Below, in pieces: positions 1 through 10,121 of a DNA stretch of 64,000 bases. A model generated the notes under the pieces. That model was not told the origin of the DNA and did not search any database. It was given only the letters and a program-made list of their open reading frames with translations. Numbering within the stretch: position 1 is the first letter of the stretch; each line of letters opens with the position of its first letter. A program made the position numbers and the translations under genes. This DNA comes from Erythrobacter sp. (lineage in GTDB: Bacteria; Pseudomonadota; Alphaproteobacteria; Sphingomonadales; Sphingomonadaceae). The stretch spans positions 682,001 to 746,000 of the forward strand of contig JAILWQ010000001.1 of the NCBI GenBank assembly GCA_025698865.1, read 5' to 3'.

Positions 1-713
1 ACGGCGGTCCAGCCGTCGCTCAGCACCTTGGCGTGCGGCTTGCCGAGATTGATCATCGGTTCGATGGTGAAGAACATGCCTGGCTTGAGCTCCGGCCCCG
101 TCCCGGCCTGCGAGGCGTGGATCACCTCCGGCGCATCGTGGAACAGGCGGCCGAGGCCATGGCCGCAGAATTCGCGGACCACGCCGTAGCGGAACTGGCG
201 GGCATGGGCCTCGATCGCCGCGCCGATATCGCCGAGCCGCGCGCCGGGCTGCGCCGCCTCGATCCCGAGCATCAGGCATTCATAGGTCACGTCGACCAAC
301 CGCTTCGCCTTGAGCGCAACGTCGCCGACAAAGAACATGCGGCTGGTGTCGCCGTGCCAGCCATCGAGCAGCGGGGTGACGTCGACATTGACGATGTCGC
401 CGTCCTTCAGCGCCTTGTCGCTCGGAATGCCGTGGCAGATCACATGGTTGATCGAGATGCAGCAGCTGTGCGCATAGCCGCGATAGCCCATTGTCGCAGG
501 CACCGCGCCGCCGGCCAGAGTGAGCTCGCGCACCCGGTCGTCGATCGCGGCGGTGGTGACGCCGGGTTCGATCATCGTCGCGATATCGTCGAGGATGCTG
601 GCGGCGAGCTGCCCCGCGCGGCGCATCCCTTCGAACCCTTCGGGCCCGTGGAGCTTGATGGTCCCGTCGCGATAGACGGTCTCGTCTGCTTCGATCAGCT
701 GATATTCGGTCAT
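1..713 (-). CDS. map: Methionine aminopeptidase type I (C-terminus cut by window edge)
   Basis: Cytosolic dinuclear-metal protease that removes the initiator methionine from nascent proteins. Translating the minus strand from the ATG at 713 gives 237 residues with the family's ordered metal ligands: Asp111 (NVDV), Asp122 (GDTSR), His185 (GHGLG) and Glu218 (IEPM). The conserved HVICHG segment lies near residue 90. The fifth ligand, a glutamate near the C-terminus, should lie just beyond position 1, so roughly 30 residues are missing. No other in-frame ATG lies close upstream. It starts 25 bp after the stop of the lipoprotein gene transcribed in the same direction, so the two may be co-transcribed. 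Confidence 0.95.
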   Translation of the reverse strand, partial: MTEYQLIEADETVYRDGTIKLHGPEGFEGMRRAGQLAASILDDIATMIEPGVTTAAIDDRVRELTLAGGAVPATMGYRGYAHSCCISINHVICHGIPSDKALKDGDIVNVDVTPLLDGWHGDTSRMFFVGDVALKAKRLVDVTYECLMLGIEAAQPGARLGDIGAAIEAHARQFRYGVVREFCGHGLGRLFHDAPEVIHASQAGTGPELKPGMFFTIEPMINLGKPHAKVLSDGWTA

Positions 714-738
714 CGGCGCGATATAGCGATAAAAGCTG

Positions 739-1560
739 TCATTTGCGAGTGCCGAGCGAGAAGGCCGACGCATATTCGGGCTTCGCCGCGTCGATGATGG
801 CGGCATCGATCGGCAGCGTGATCTCATACGACCCTTCGGCGTAGGCGCCTGCGACATAGGGATCGGCGATCAGGCCGATGCGGTCGAAGGTCCTGCCGTT
901 GGAGGAGCCGAGCAGGACCGACAGCTCGTCGATCGCAGGGCAACCGCCGAAGAACTCGTCGCTCGGATCGACGGGTTCGCCCCGGCGCTTTTCCCGCTCC
1001 GCATTGAGAGCCGCGCAGTAGCGCCGGGAGATCGCGCCGTAGAGAGCCGAGGCGCTGCGGAACATCGCGGTCGGATCGAGCCGCTGCCCTGCCTCGCGAT
1101 CCCAGATGAGGCTCCTGGTGCCGTGATTGCCGTGCGCCCCGCCGGTATAGTCGGAGAAAGCGGCGTTCAAACTGAGAAAGCGCGGCAGGTTTGCGACAAC
1201 TTTCCACTCGGTTTCGGCACTTCGCGTACGACATGCCTGACAATCCTCGGGCGATTCGGCCAGCGCCGCCTCATAATCCTCCTTCTGTTCGGCCAGCGCC
1301 TTGTCGCGTTCGGCCGCCAGCGACGTGGCGAGCGGTTCGATCGCGCTCACCTCGGCCGGCCAGGAATAGGAGAACATGCGTTCGGTCACGCCTTCGCCGG
1401 TGTTGTCGACGAATTCGACGGGTTCGGCCTGGGGCGACGGGGTCGCTGCTTGCCCCGAGGTCGCTTCCCGCTCCACCCCGACCTCGTTTTCCACCTCGTC
1501 GGGCGAGGAACAGGCTGCGCTGGACAGGAGGGCGGCGATGAGGAACAGGCGGGTGTGCAT
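739..1560 (-). CDS. Putative lipoprotein with DUF3298/RsiV-like domain
   Basis: Predicted exported lipoprotein of 273 residues. The start at 1560 is preferred over an in-frame ATG at 1587. It is preceded by AAGG seven bases upstream, and it places a classic lipoprotein signal at the N-terminus (hydrophobic stretch ending LLSSAAC, Cys17). A linker rich in Glu, Pro and Ala follows, then a globular region with a GGAHGNHGT segment. That segment resembles the GGAHG motif of DUF3298/DUF4163 proteins (extracytoplasmic part of RsiV and relatives). There is one CQAC pair and further cysteines that could form disulfides. Its role is unknown. It is divergent from the aminopeptidase gene and upstream of map. 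The domain call is by motif only. Confidence 0.75.
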   Translation of the reverse strand: MHTRLFLIAALLSSAACSSPDEVENEVGVEREATSGQAATPSPQAEPVEFVDNTGEGVTERMFSYSWPAEVSAIEPLATSLAAERDKALAEQKEDYEAALAESPEDCQACRTRSAETEWKVVANLPRFLSLNAAFSDYTGGAHGNHGTRSLIWDREAGQRLDPTAMFRSASALYGAISRRYCAALNAEREKRRGEPVDPSDEFFGGCPAIDELSVLLGSSNGRTFDRIGLIADPYVAGAYAEGSYEITLPIDAAIIDAAKPEYASAFSLGTRK

Positions 1561-1607
1561 CGGGTTACCTTGAAGACGGAATGACAAAGGACGGGGACAG
1601 AAACAAT

Positions 1608-2996
<1,389 letters not shown>

Positions 2997-3059
2997 CAGG
3001 TCCGTGACTTGCCCGGCGGCGCGGCGCTCGCTAAGCGCGGCGGCGAAGCCAGAACAGGG

Positions 3060-3428
3060 ATGAGCAAGCGCCACGTGAGCGTGCCCAGCGAATACAGTCT
3101 GCCGGAGAATGGTGTCGGCCTGACCGGCCCGGTCGAACGGCCGGCGCCCGGGACCCTGCCCCTGCGCGGCGATCTGGCGCATATCGCGCTGGCCGGCCGG
3201 TTTCTGGCCGCGCATTACGTCGTGCCGATCGACCGCGAAGTGGGCGATGCCGGGGCGGCCATGCGCCTTGCCGCGCGCGACGATGCGCAGGAGATCGTGA
3301 CGCTCGACGCCGGCAGCCAGATCGAAGTGCTCGACTATTCGGGACCTTGGGCCTGGGTCGCCTGCGGTCCCGAGGGGCCGAGCGGCTATCTGCACATTTC
3401 GGAACTCGCCAGTAACGATGGCGCATGA
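3060..3428 (+). CDS. SH3 domain-containing protein
   Basis: A 122-residue protein. The first 40 residues look unstructured and Pro/Gly rich. They are followed by about 70 residues with the pattern of a bacterial SH3 fold (an A..R..A..DA.EIVTLDAGS.IEVLDYSG.WAWVAC segment ending GYLHISEL). There is no signal peptide and no catalytic domain, so it looks like a stand-alone SH3 unit, perhaps a remnant or partner of an NlpC/P60-type enzyme. The start at 3060 is preceded by an AACAGG sequence, and an upstream in-frame start would lie in low-quality coding sequence. It sits between the aminopeptidase and argC on the same strand, with argC beginning nine bases after its stop, so co-transcription with argC is likely. 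Confidence 0.8.
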   Translation: MSKRHVSVPSEYSLPENGVGLTGPVERPAPGTLPLRGDLAHIALAGRFLAAHYVVPIDREVGDAGAAMRLAARDDAQEIVTLDAGSQIEVLDYSGPWAWVACGPEGPSGYLHISELASNDGA

Positions 3429-3437
3429 CGAGACCGC

Positions 3438-4385
3438 ATGACGATGGCGCATAGGATCTTCGTAGACGGCGCGGCGGGAACGACCGGCCTCGAGATCCTG
3501 GACCGGCTGAAGGGCCGGACCGAATTCGAACTGATCCAGCTCGCACCCGATCGCCGCAAGGACGAAGCCGCCCGGCGCGAGGCGCTGAACGAGGCCGATG
3601 TCGCGATCCTCTGCCTGCCGGACGAGGCCGCGCGCGAGGCGGTCGAACTGATCGATCCCGCCGCAGGCACGCGCATCGTGGACGCGTCGAGTGCGCACCG
3701 CACCGCGGAGGGCTGGTGCTACGGTTTTCCCGAATTGATCGGCGCGGACCGGGTGGCGCAGGCCCGCCGGGTGAGCAATCCCGGCTGCTACCCGACCGGT
3801 TTCCTGGCCCTGCTGGCGCCGCTGGTGCGCGCCCAATTGCTGCCGGCCGACTGGCCCTACACCGTCCATGCGGTGAGCGGATATTCCGGGGGCGGCAAGA
3901 CGCTGATCGAGCGGTTCGAAACCTCCGGCGCGCCGACCTATCGCGCTTATGGCCTCGCCATGGGGCACAAGCATCTGAACGAGATGCAGCTTCATGCCGG
4001 GCTCGATCACGCGCCGCTGTTCTCGCCCGCCGTGATCGACACGCATCGCGGCATGGTGGTCGAGATACCCCTGCCGCTTGGGGTGATGGATACCGGGATC
4101 TCTCCGGCAAAACTGCATCACGCGCTGGAGGAATTCTACGGTGCGTCGCCCATCGTCCGCGTGCATCCAGACTTCGATCGGCCGGACGAAATCCTGCTGA
4201 TGCCCGATGCCGAACCGCGCGACGATATCGAGCTGTTCGTGTTCCCCGCTGCGGACGGGGCGCAGGCGAGGCTGATCGCCCGCCTCGACAATCTCGGCAA
4301 GGGGGCGAGCGGCGCGGCGATCCAGAACCTCAACCTGATGTGCGGATTGCCCGAAACCGCCGGCCTCAAGCTGCCGAAAAATTAG
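3438..4385 (+). CDS. argC: N-acetyl-gamma-glutamyl-phosphate reductase (short type)
   Basis: Catalyses NADPH-dependent reduction of N-acetylglutamyl phosphate to the semialdehyde in arginine biosynthesis. The 315-residue length fits the shorter ArgC class (about 310 residues) rather than the 340-residue class. Visible features are the dinucleotide-binding loop DGAAGTTGLE at residues 10-19, the active-site SNPGCYPTG with Cys117, and the substrate-binding GYSGGGK and MGHKHLNE blocks. A second ATG two codons later could also be used. Other arg genes are not adjacent. The gene is followed by 169 non-coding bases that carry the sigma-54-type promoter of glnB. Confidence 0.96.
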   Translation: MTMAHRIFVDGAAGTTGLEILDRLKGRTEFELIQLAPDRRKDEAARREALNEADVAILCLPDEAAREAVELIDPAAGTRIVDASSAHRTAEGWCYGFPELIGADRVAQARRVSNPGCYPTGFLALLAPLVRAQLLPADWPYTVHAVSGYSGGGKTLIERFETSGAPTYRAYGLAMGHKHLNEMQLHAGLDHAPLFSPAVIDTHRGMVVEIPLPLGVMDTGISPAKLHHALEEFYGASPIVRVHPDFDRPDEILLMPDAEPRDDIELFVFPAADGAQARLIARLDNLGKGASGAAIQNLNLMCGLPETAGLKLPKN

Positions 4386-4474
4386 GCATGGGGAGGCGAA
4401 AACTTGAGCAGGACCTGTCCGCCAGCGCCGCCTCCACCACTGGCTCCCTCCCCGGCTATCGCCGCTTTCGCCCT

Positions 4475-4490
4475 TGGCACGATTCTTGGA
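4475..4490 (+). promoter_or_regulatory. Sigma-54 (RpoN) type promoter of glnBA
   Basis: TGGCAC, five bases, then TTGGA. The invariant GG of the -24 element (4476-4477) is separated by exactly ten bases from the -12 dinucleotide (4488-4489, GG in place of the consensus GC). The -24 half is a perfect match. It lies 65 bases before the glnB start, where an NtrC-activated promoter would be expected. The call rests on sequence match and context only. Confidence 0.75.
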
Positions 4491-4545
4491 ACGCGGACGG
4501 GCGCGGAATCGTAAGTCGGACAGTGCCCGTCCCAGAAACGGATAG

Positions 4546-4893
<348 letters not shown>

Positions 4894-4966
4894 AATGTCC
4901 CGGCCGCGCGGGAATGGCCGCGCAGCCGTCCAGCAACACCGAACCATCCCATACGGAGACGAGACC

Positions 4967-6376
4967 ATGGCAAAAGCATCCGAGATCATCAAACGCATCA
5001 AGGACGAGGAGATCGAGTGGGTCGACCTGCGCTTCACCGATCCCAAGGGAAAATGGCATCACCTGACCATGGTCGCCAAGATCCTGGGCGAGGACGAGTT
5101 CGAGGACGGGCTGATGTTCGACGGCTCCTCGATCGCCGGGTGGAAGGTGATCAACGAGAGCGACATGATCCTGAAGCCCGATCTGGAACGGGTCTATGTC
5201 GATCCCTTCAGCGCCGAGCCGATGATGATCGTATTCTGCGACATCGTCGAGCCTTCGACCGGCGAATGGTATGCGCGCGATCCGCGCTCGACCGCCAAGC
5301 GCGCCGAATCCTACATGAAGTCGGTCGGCGTGGGCGACACGGTCTATGTCGGGCCGGAAGCCGAGTTCTTCATGTTCGACGACGTCCGGTTCGAGGATGG
5401 CTATGCCGCGTCGGGCTACCAGCTCGACGACATCGAGCTGCCGACCAACATGGGCCGCGAATACGAGGCGGGTAACATGGCGCATCGCCCGCGCGCCAAG
5501 GGCGGCTATTTCCCCGTCGCCCCGGTCGACAGCGCGGTCGACATCCGCGGCGAGATGGTCTCGACCATGATCGAGATGGGCCTCAATTGCGACAAGCACC
5601 ACCACGAGGTGGCCGCGGCGCAGCACGAACTCGGCCTCACTTTCTCGACACTGGTCGAAACCGCCGACAACATGCAAATCTACAAGTATGTCGTGCACCA
5701 GGTGGCCCATGCCTACGGCAAGACGGCGACCTTCATGCCCAAGCCGATCAAGGACGATAACGGTTCGGGCATGCACACCCACATGTCGATCTGGGACAAT
5801 GGCAAGCCGACCTTTGCGGGCAACGGCTATGCCGGCCTCAGCGACAATTGCCTCTATTATATCGGCGGCGTCATCAAGCACGCCAAGGCGCTGAACGCCT
5901 TCACCAACCCCACCACCAACAGCTACAAGCGGCTGGTTCCGGGGTTCGAGGCGCCGGTGCTGCTGGCCTATTCGGCGCGCAACCGCTCGGCCTCGTGCCG
6001 CATCCCCTACGGCGCGGGCGAGAAGGCGAAGCGGGTCGAGTTCCGCTTCCCCGACGCGATGGCCAACCCCTACCTCGCCTATGCCGCGCTGCTGATGGCG
6101 GGCCTCGACGGGATCCAGAACAAGATCCACCCGGGCGAGGCGATGGACAAGAACCTCTACGACCTGCCGCCAGCCGAACTGGCCGACGTGCCGACCGTCT
6201 GCGGGTCCCTGCGCGAGGCGCTCGAATCGCTCGAGGCCGACCACGAGTTCCTGCTCAAGGGCGACGTCTTCACCAAGGATCAGATCGACGCCTATGCCGA
6301 GCTGAAATGGGAAGAGGTCCTGCGCGTCGAGACCACGCCCTGCGCGGCCGAATTCGACATGTACTATTCCGCTTAA
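4967..6376 (+). CDS. glnA: Glutamine synthetase type I, beta subgroup
   Basis: Dodecameric enzyme that condenses ammonia and glutamate to glutamine using ATP. The 469-residue length is normal for GSI. Visible blocks are FDGSSIAGW near residue 50, the metal-binding EAEFFMFD, the ammonia/glutamate site [10 protein letters not shown], and [10 protein letters not shown]. Tyr398 within KNLYDLPP is the adenylylation site, which marks the GSI-beta class and fits with a P-II partner next door. The start at 4967 has GGAG ten bases upstream, and earlier in-frame starts would extend into non-conserved sequence. A strong hairpin terminator follows at 6412-6443 and is duplicated about 2 kb downstream. Confidence 0.97.
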   Translation: MAKASEIIKRIKDEEIEWVDLRFTDPKGKWHHLTMVAKILGEDEFEDGLMFDGSSIAGWKVINESDMILKPDLERVYVDPFSAEPMMIVFCDIVEPSTGEWYARDPRSTAKRAESYMKSVGVGDTVYVGPEAEFFMFDDVRFEDGYAASGYQLDDIELPTNMGREYEAGNMAHRPRAKGGYFPVAPVDSAVDIRGEMVSTMIEMGLNCDKHHHEVAAAQHELGLTFSTLVETADNMQIYKYVVHQVAHAYGKTATFMPKPIKDDNGSGMHTHMSIWDNGKPTFAGNGYAGLSDNCLYYIGGVIKHAKALNAFTNPTTNSYKRLVPGFEAPVLLAYSARNRSASCRIPYGAGEKAKRVEFRFPDAMANPYLAYAALLMAGLDGIQNKIHPGEAMDKNLYDLPPAELADVPTVCGSLREALESLEADHEFLLKGDVFTKDQIDAYAELKWEEVLRVETTPCAAEFDMYYSA

Positions 6377-6395
6377 CCTTTGGCGGCTAAAGGCT

Positions 6396-6441
6396 GCCGA
6401 TCATCGAGTGAGGGGCGTCCGGAGAGATCCGGGCGCCCCTT
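6396..6441 (+). repeat. 46-bp direct repeat, copy 1 (contains glnA terminator)
   Basis: A 46-base block beginning GCCGATCATCGAGTG that is identical to 8429-8474. It ends within the T-run of the glnA terminator. Beyond the exact block both copies continue with similar sequence (TTGCATATGG here, CTCATATGG in copy 2). The two copies are in the same orientation, 2033 bp apart, and enclose the low-GC metallopeptidase gene. Confidence 0.9.
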
Positions 6442-6443
6442 TT
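6412..6443 (+). terminator. Rho-independent terminator of glnA
   Basis: An 11-bp stem (6412-6422 with 6429-6439, one G-T pair) with loop AGAGAT is followed by four T residues. It begins 35 bases after the glnA stop codon. The same hairpin is present again at 8445-8475. Confidence 0.85.
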
Positions 6444-6632
6444 GCATATGGTACCCACTTCCATCCCGAAACTTGTGTCTCCTAAACAATAGCCCAGTGG
6501 ACATTGATCCTGGAGGACTTCTGCGCCATCTGAAGCGCGGGGGATCGTTCGCCAGCCCGCGTTTTTTGCGCGCGCATGGCCTGGGGGCTATCGGCGTTCG
6601 ATCTTCGCAGGGGTCACAACGAGGGACGCACC

Positions 6633-8261
6633 ATGACACGCAATTTCCGCCCGCTAACCATCACGGCCGCTCTGGCGGCCACGTTGCTGTTTTCCGCGCC
6701 GGCACATGCCAATTGGCGAGTGGCGGAGACCGACCATTTCATCATGTATTCGGAAGCACCTGAAGACGAGCTGGTCGAAACCGTCACCCGTATGGAGACC
6801 TTCGACACGCTGGTGCGTGCTCTGACCAACAACACGCGCGCCCCGAGCCCGGTCAAGGTGACCATGTTCGAGGTTAGCGATGTCGACGCCGTTAATGCCA
6901 CCTTCCCTTATCCCAGCAGTGGCGTCGGCGGATATTACAGCAGTACGCCGGAGGGGCCTTTTCTGGTAACCTTCCGCAACGTCATGCGAACCGGTACCAA
7001 GAGTCTCTTCAAATCCTCGCGCAATTCATACGACTGGGGCCCCGAAGTGCGGCAGCACGAATACTTGCATCACTACATGTACCAGTATTTCAATGCCAAC
7101 TATCCCAGCTGGTATTCAGAAGGCTTCGCCGAATATTACGGCACGATGGCTTTTCCTGAAGAAAATGTCGTTGAGATTGGCCATGCGCCCTACTTTAGGA
7201 TCGACACGATCAGGGGGACTGCCTGGCTTCCGGTCGAGAAGTTGTTGACCGCCAAATCCTATGCCGATGTCGGACCGGATGTGGGACAGCTTTATGCCGA
7301 GGGATGGCTGCTCACTCATCTTGCTGGACAGGATGCGGAGCGCGGCCGGCAACTCCAGCAATATCTGGCCGCGGTTGCCAACGGCACGCCTTATGATCGC
7401 GCTGCCACGGATGCATTCGGCGATCTCGACGCGTTGGATAAGGAACTGCGACAGCACCGGAAGAATATTGCTGCAACCCGTCTCTCGCTCAAGCCGATGG
7501 ACTTCGGAGATGTTCCGGTCCGCGAGCTGAATGAAGTGGAAAACAAGCTGATGCGATATCGCATTCGCCTGTATTCCGGAATGGCAGTGAAAGATCTTCG
7601 CCAGCTCGTCTCGGCGGTCCGTGATATTCGCAGTAGCGCGCCGGACAATGTCATGGGGCTGGAAATCCAGTCGCAGCTTGAAAATCTCGCTGGCATGCAT
7701 GTCGATGCCGCCCGCACCGCCGAGGAACTGCTGCAGCTGGATCCTTCCAATCTGACCGGGCTTACGGAAAAAGGGAAAGCGCTTGTCGGCCAACTGGACC
7801 GCGGCTCGTCTGAATCCGATTGGGCCAGCGCTCGGCAGCCGTTCGTCAAAGCAGCTTCACTGTCCGAAATCGCGATCGCGCCGCGCCTCGCTTTGTTCGA
7901 AAGCTTCCATGACCAAGGCACGCAGCCCTCGCTCGATGCCCAGAACCGATTGGTCGAAGCCTTCGAACTTCTCCCGCAAAACGAAGAAATCCGCTATCTG
8001 CTGGCGCGCGATTTCGAGGAACGCGACATGATCGAGGATGCAATAGCAATCATCGAACCTGCCGCATTCGGCTCCTTCGATGGAGATGAGAGCGAGAAGC
8101 GACGCCGCGGCAAGGCGATGGCAGAATACGCCGAGAAATATACAAATATCGAAAATTACGAAACGCCGGGAGATATGCTCAAACGTCTGAATGCGAAGCA
8201 AGACGGACGCTGGGATGCGCAGACTGCTACAATCATGCCAGACGAATCCGCGACGAACTAG
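6633..8261 (+). CDS. Secreted HEXXH metallopeptidase (peptidase MA-like/DUF1570-like) with helical C-terminus
   Basis: A 542-residue exported protein. Residues 1-26 form a signal peptide ending SAPAHA. The start at 6633 has GAGG nine bases upstream. A zinc site HEYLH (His142, Glu143, His146) is followed 17-21 residues later by EGFAEYYG (Glu163/Glu167). This is the gluzincin arrangement of peptidase-MA/DUF1570-like proteins. The segment preceding it (W.V.ETDHFIMYSEA) is the usual N-terminal part of such proteins. Residues from about 290 look helical and TPR-like (repeated AEELLQLDPSNLTGL-type units). The substrate is unknown. Base composition is markedly lower than that of its neighbours (two sampled 60-base lines are about 50 percent GC, against 67 percent for a sampled line in glnA). 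The gene lies between two copies of the glnA terminator, which suggests acquisition by insertion. Confidence 0.8.
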   Translation: MTRNFRPLTITAALAATLLFSAPAHANWRVAETDHFIMYSEAPEDELVETVTRMETFDTLVRALTNNTRAPSPVKVTMFEVSDVDAVNATFPYPSSGVGGYYSSTPEGPFLVTFRNVMRTGTKSLFKSSRNSYDWGPEVRQHEYLHHYMYQYFNANYPSWYSEGFAEYYGTMAFPEENVVEIGHAPYFRIDTIRGTAWLPVEKLLTAKSYADVGPDVGQLYAEGWLLTHLAGQDAERGRQLQQYLAAVANGTPYDRAATDAFGDLDALDKELRQHRKNIAATRLSLKPMDFGDVPVRELNEVENKLMRYRIRLYSGMAVKDLRQLVSAVRDIRSSAPDNVMGLEIQSQLENLAGMHVDAARTAEELLQLDPSNLTGLTEKGKALVGQLDRGSSESDWASARQPFVKAASLSEIAIAPRLALFESFHDQGTQPSLDAQNRLVEAFELLPQNEEIRYLLARDFEERDMIEDAIAIIEPAAFGSFDGDESEKRRRGKAMAEYAEKYTNIENYETPGDMLKRLNAKQDGRWDAQTATIMPDESATN

Positions 8262-8428
8262 ACACGAAAACAGGCTCAAACAGCTGAATTGATGTAACGA
8301 TTCAGTGCCTTCTTGATTTCATCAAACCAAAGTGAACGCGCCTATTTGTAGGTTTGTTCGTGTCGATATTTCATATGCTCTAGAGATCCTCGACTATTAA
8401 TCGGTGGCGGTATCTTGAAAATCAGTCC

Positions 8429-8474
8429 GCCGATCATCGAGTGAGGGGCGTCCGGAGAGATCCGGGCGCCCCTT
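8429..8474 (+). repeat. 46-bp direct repeat, copy 2 (duplicated glnA terminator)
   Basis: Identical to 6396-6441 over 46 bases. It lies 167 bases after the stop of the metallopeptidase gene, at the point where normal GC composition resumes. The AT-rich 8262-8428 stretch before it holds no recognisable gene. Confidence 0.9.
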
Positions 8475-8475
8475 C
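8445..8475 (+). terminator. Terminator hairpin, second copy
   Basis: Same 11-bp stem and AGAGAT loop as at 6412-6439, here followed by TTCTC rather than TTTTG, so the T-run is shorter. It could terminate the metallopeptidase transcript or the convergent membrane-protein transcript, which ends at 8504. Confidence 0.65.
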
Positions 8476-8503
8476 TCATATGGCGCATATGGCACGCCCC
8501 GCC

Positions 8504-9166
8504 CTATCGCATCTTCAACATGCCGTTCCTGGCGATGACCGCGAAGGCGCCGACCAGAACGAAGCTCCAGATCATCGTTAGCCAGTCAAGCGGCGCCGGC
8601 GGCGGCGCGTAACCGAGATGGGCCAGCAGCGCCCATGCGCCCCCTGCGATCGCGGTGAGGTAGAAGGCAGCAGCGCCCGCCTCGCGCCCCATCGCCCGCA
8701 TGAATTCGTCCTGATGCCGGCGCGAGCGCCAGCTCAGCAGGCCGATGGCGACAGCCGCCACGACAAAGACGGCAAGGACCGTTCCCGGAGGGATGATGCC
8801 GAGCGGCGCGGCAAGCGCGGCGACGGCCAGCTGGAGGCCGAGCAGGATCATCCCCAGCGCGCTGCAGGTCAGCATGACGCGCTGTTCCGCGATCTCATCG
8901 GCATCCTCGACGTTGACAAACCTCGCCCCGGCCCTGGGAGCGACCAGACCGACACCGATGGCGAGGCCGGACAGGACATAGACCAGCCCGACCAGCATCG
9001 CGATCTCCTCCGACGGTCCGAGCCGGCCGAGCAGGCCCTGATCGCCCAACATCAAGACGGCCATGGCGCCGAAGAAGCCCGAAACACCGCCGAGGCTCGC
9101 GGCGAACAGGACTTTCTTCCATTTCGTCGGCGCGCGTTCGGTGCGTGTTTCGATCGTCGTCGTCAT
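8504..9166 (-). CDS. Multi-pass membrane protein paired with XRE regulator
   Basis: A 220-residue integral membrane protein, family not recognised. After a short charged N-terminus (TTTIETRTERAPTKWKK) there are about six hydrophobic segments, at roughly residues 18-42, 56-80, 101-122, 126-145, 165-186 and 193-213. A soluble loop with EDADEIAEQR sits between the second and third, and a basic SWRSRRHQDEF loop lies between the fourth and fifth. Its start codon overlaps the stop of the upstream HTH gene (ATGA, 9163-9166), so the two are translationally coupled. Small YozG-like regulators are often paired with a membrane protein of this kind. The function is unknown. Confidence 0.8.
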   Translation of the reverse strand: MTTTIETRTERAPTKWKKVLFAASLGGVSGFFGAMAVLMLGDQGLLGRLGPSEEIAMLVGLVYVLSGLAIGVGLVAPRAGARFVNVEDADEIAEQRVMLTCSALGMILLGLQLAVAALAAPLGIIPPGTVLAVFVVAAVAIGLLSWRSRRHQDEFMRAMGREAGAAAFYLTAIAGGAWALLAHLGYAPPPAPLDWLTMIWSFVLVGAFAVIARNGMLKMR

Positions 9167-9369
9167 TGTTCGGGCTCCCAGTGATCGATGAAAAGCTCGG
9201 GCACGCTCACGGCGAACAGCTTCGCCATGCGCAGCGCCAGGGGCAGCGAGGGATCGTACTTGTCGGTCTCGACAGCGTTGATCGTCTGGCGCGAGACGCC
9301 GAGCCGGCGGGCAAGCTCGCCCTGGCTCCAGCCCTGCGCCTCGCGATGGATCTTGAGGCGGTTCTCCAA
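9163..9369 (-). CDS. XRE-family HTH regulator, YozG-like (TTG start)
   Basis: A 68-residue DNA-binding protein consisting of a single Cro/CI helix-turn-helix (WSQGELARRLGVSRQTINAVE, residues about 14-34) with the characteristic KYDPSLPLA follow-on of short YozG-type regulators. The only reasonable start is TTG at 9369, preceded closely by GAGG. It gives the family's standard length and N-terminus. It overlaps the downstream membrane protein gene by four bases. It probably autoregulates the pair or responds to a membrane signal, by analogy with similar two-gene units. Confidence 0.85.
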   Translation of the reverse strand: MENRLKIHREAQGWSQGELARRLGVSRQTINAVETDKYDPSLPLALRMAKLFAVSVPELFIDHWEPEQ

Positions 9370-9527
9370 CTTTCCTCGCTCCGCTGCCTGTAAAGAGCGC
9401 TTTACTGTAAAGACCTCCTGTCAGTCAAGAGTTCTTGTCACCTGTCGCCGCCACCGGAAAAACGATTTTCCTACAGCCCCTCTCCCCGCCTAGTTGGCCG
9501 ACCTCGATTCGCTGCCGAGGCCATTCC

Positions 9528-10121
9528 ATGAACCGCAAACCCCTGTTCGATCTCCTGCGCCGCCTGATCGGGCGCCCGTTTCGGCAAGGTGACGTCGACG
9601 CGCTCGACGCTGCTCTCGACGACATCACCGGGACGGCTGCGACGCCCAGCGACGGCTCCCGGCGTGTCGGCGCCGACGGCATTGCCCTGATCCGGCGTTT
9701 CGAAGGGTGCGCCAAACTGCGTCCGGACGGGATGGTCGAAGCCTATCCCGATCCTGGGACGGGCGGCGCGCCGTGGACGATCGGCTGGGGAGCGACCGGC
9801 GCGGGCATCGGTCCGGGGACCGTCTGGACCCGCCAGCAATGCGACGCCCGCCTGCACGCCGATCTCGATCGTTACGCGGCCGAGGTCGCCCGCGCCATCG
9901 ACGGGACGCCCACCTCGCAGGCGCAGTTCGATGCGCTGGTCAGCTTCCACTACAACACCGGGGCGATCGGGCGCGCCACTCTGACGCGCAGGCACCGGGC
10001 AGGCGACCACCGCGGTGCGGCGGCGGAGTTCGGCAGGTGGAAATTCGCCGGCGGCCGGGTTCTCGCAGGGCTCGTCCGCCGGCGGGAAGCGGAAGCCGCG
10101 CTGTACCTCTCCGGCTCCTGA
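9528..10121 (+). CDS. GH24 lysozyme (muramidase) with N-terminal extension
   Basis: A 197-residue phage-type lysozyme that would cleave the beta-1,4 bond of peptidoglycan. Conserved features are RRFEGC with catalytic Glu59, the AYPDP segment with Asp75, WTIGWGATG with Thr84, and the later ALVSFHYNTGAIG block (residues 146-158). Between Glu59 and Asp75 there are several extra residues compared with the P21-type spacing. Residues 1-50 form an extension without an obvious signal peptide or membrane anchor. No holin, spanin or other phage gene is adjacent, so this is either a domesticated endolysin or a phage remnant. GAGG ten bases upstream supports the start at 9528. Confidence 0.87.
   Translation: MNRKPLFDLLRRLIGRPFRQGDVDALDAALDDITGTAATPSDGSRRVGADGIALIRRFEGCAKLRPDGMVEAYPDPGTGGAPWTIGWGATGAGIGPGTVWTRQQCDARLHADLDRYAAEVARAIDGTPTSQAQFDALVSFHYNTGAIGRATLTRRHRAGDHRGAAAEFGRWKFAGGRVLAGLVRRREAEAALYLSGS

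Noticed and set aside
9435-10121. Prophage suggested by the GH24 lysozyme
   Set aside because: No holin, integrase, structural gene, attachment repeat or tRNA lies nearby. A single endolysin-type gene is not enough.
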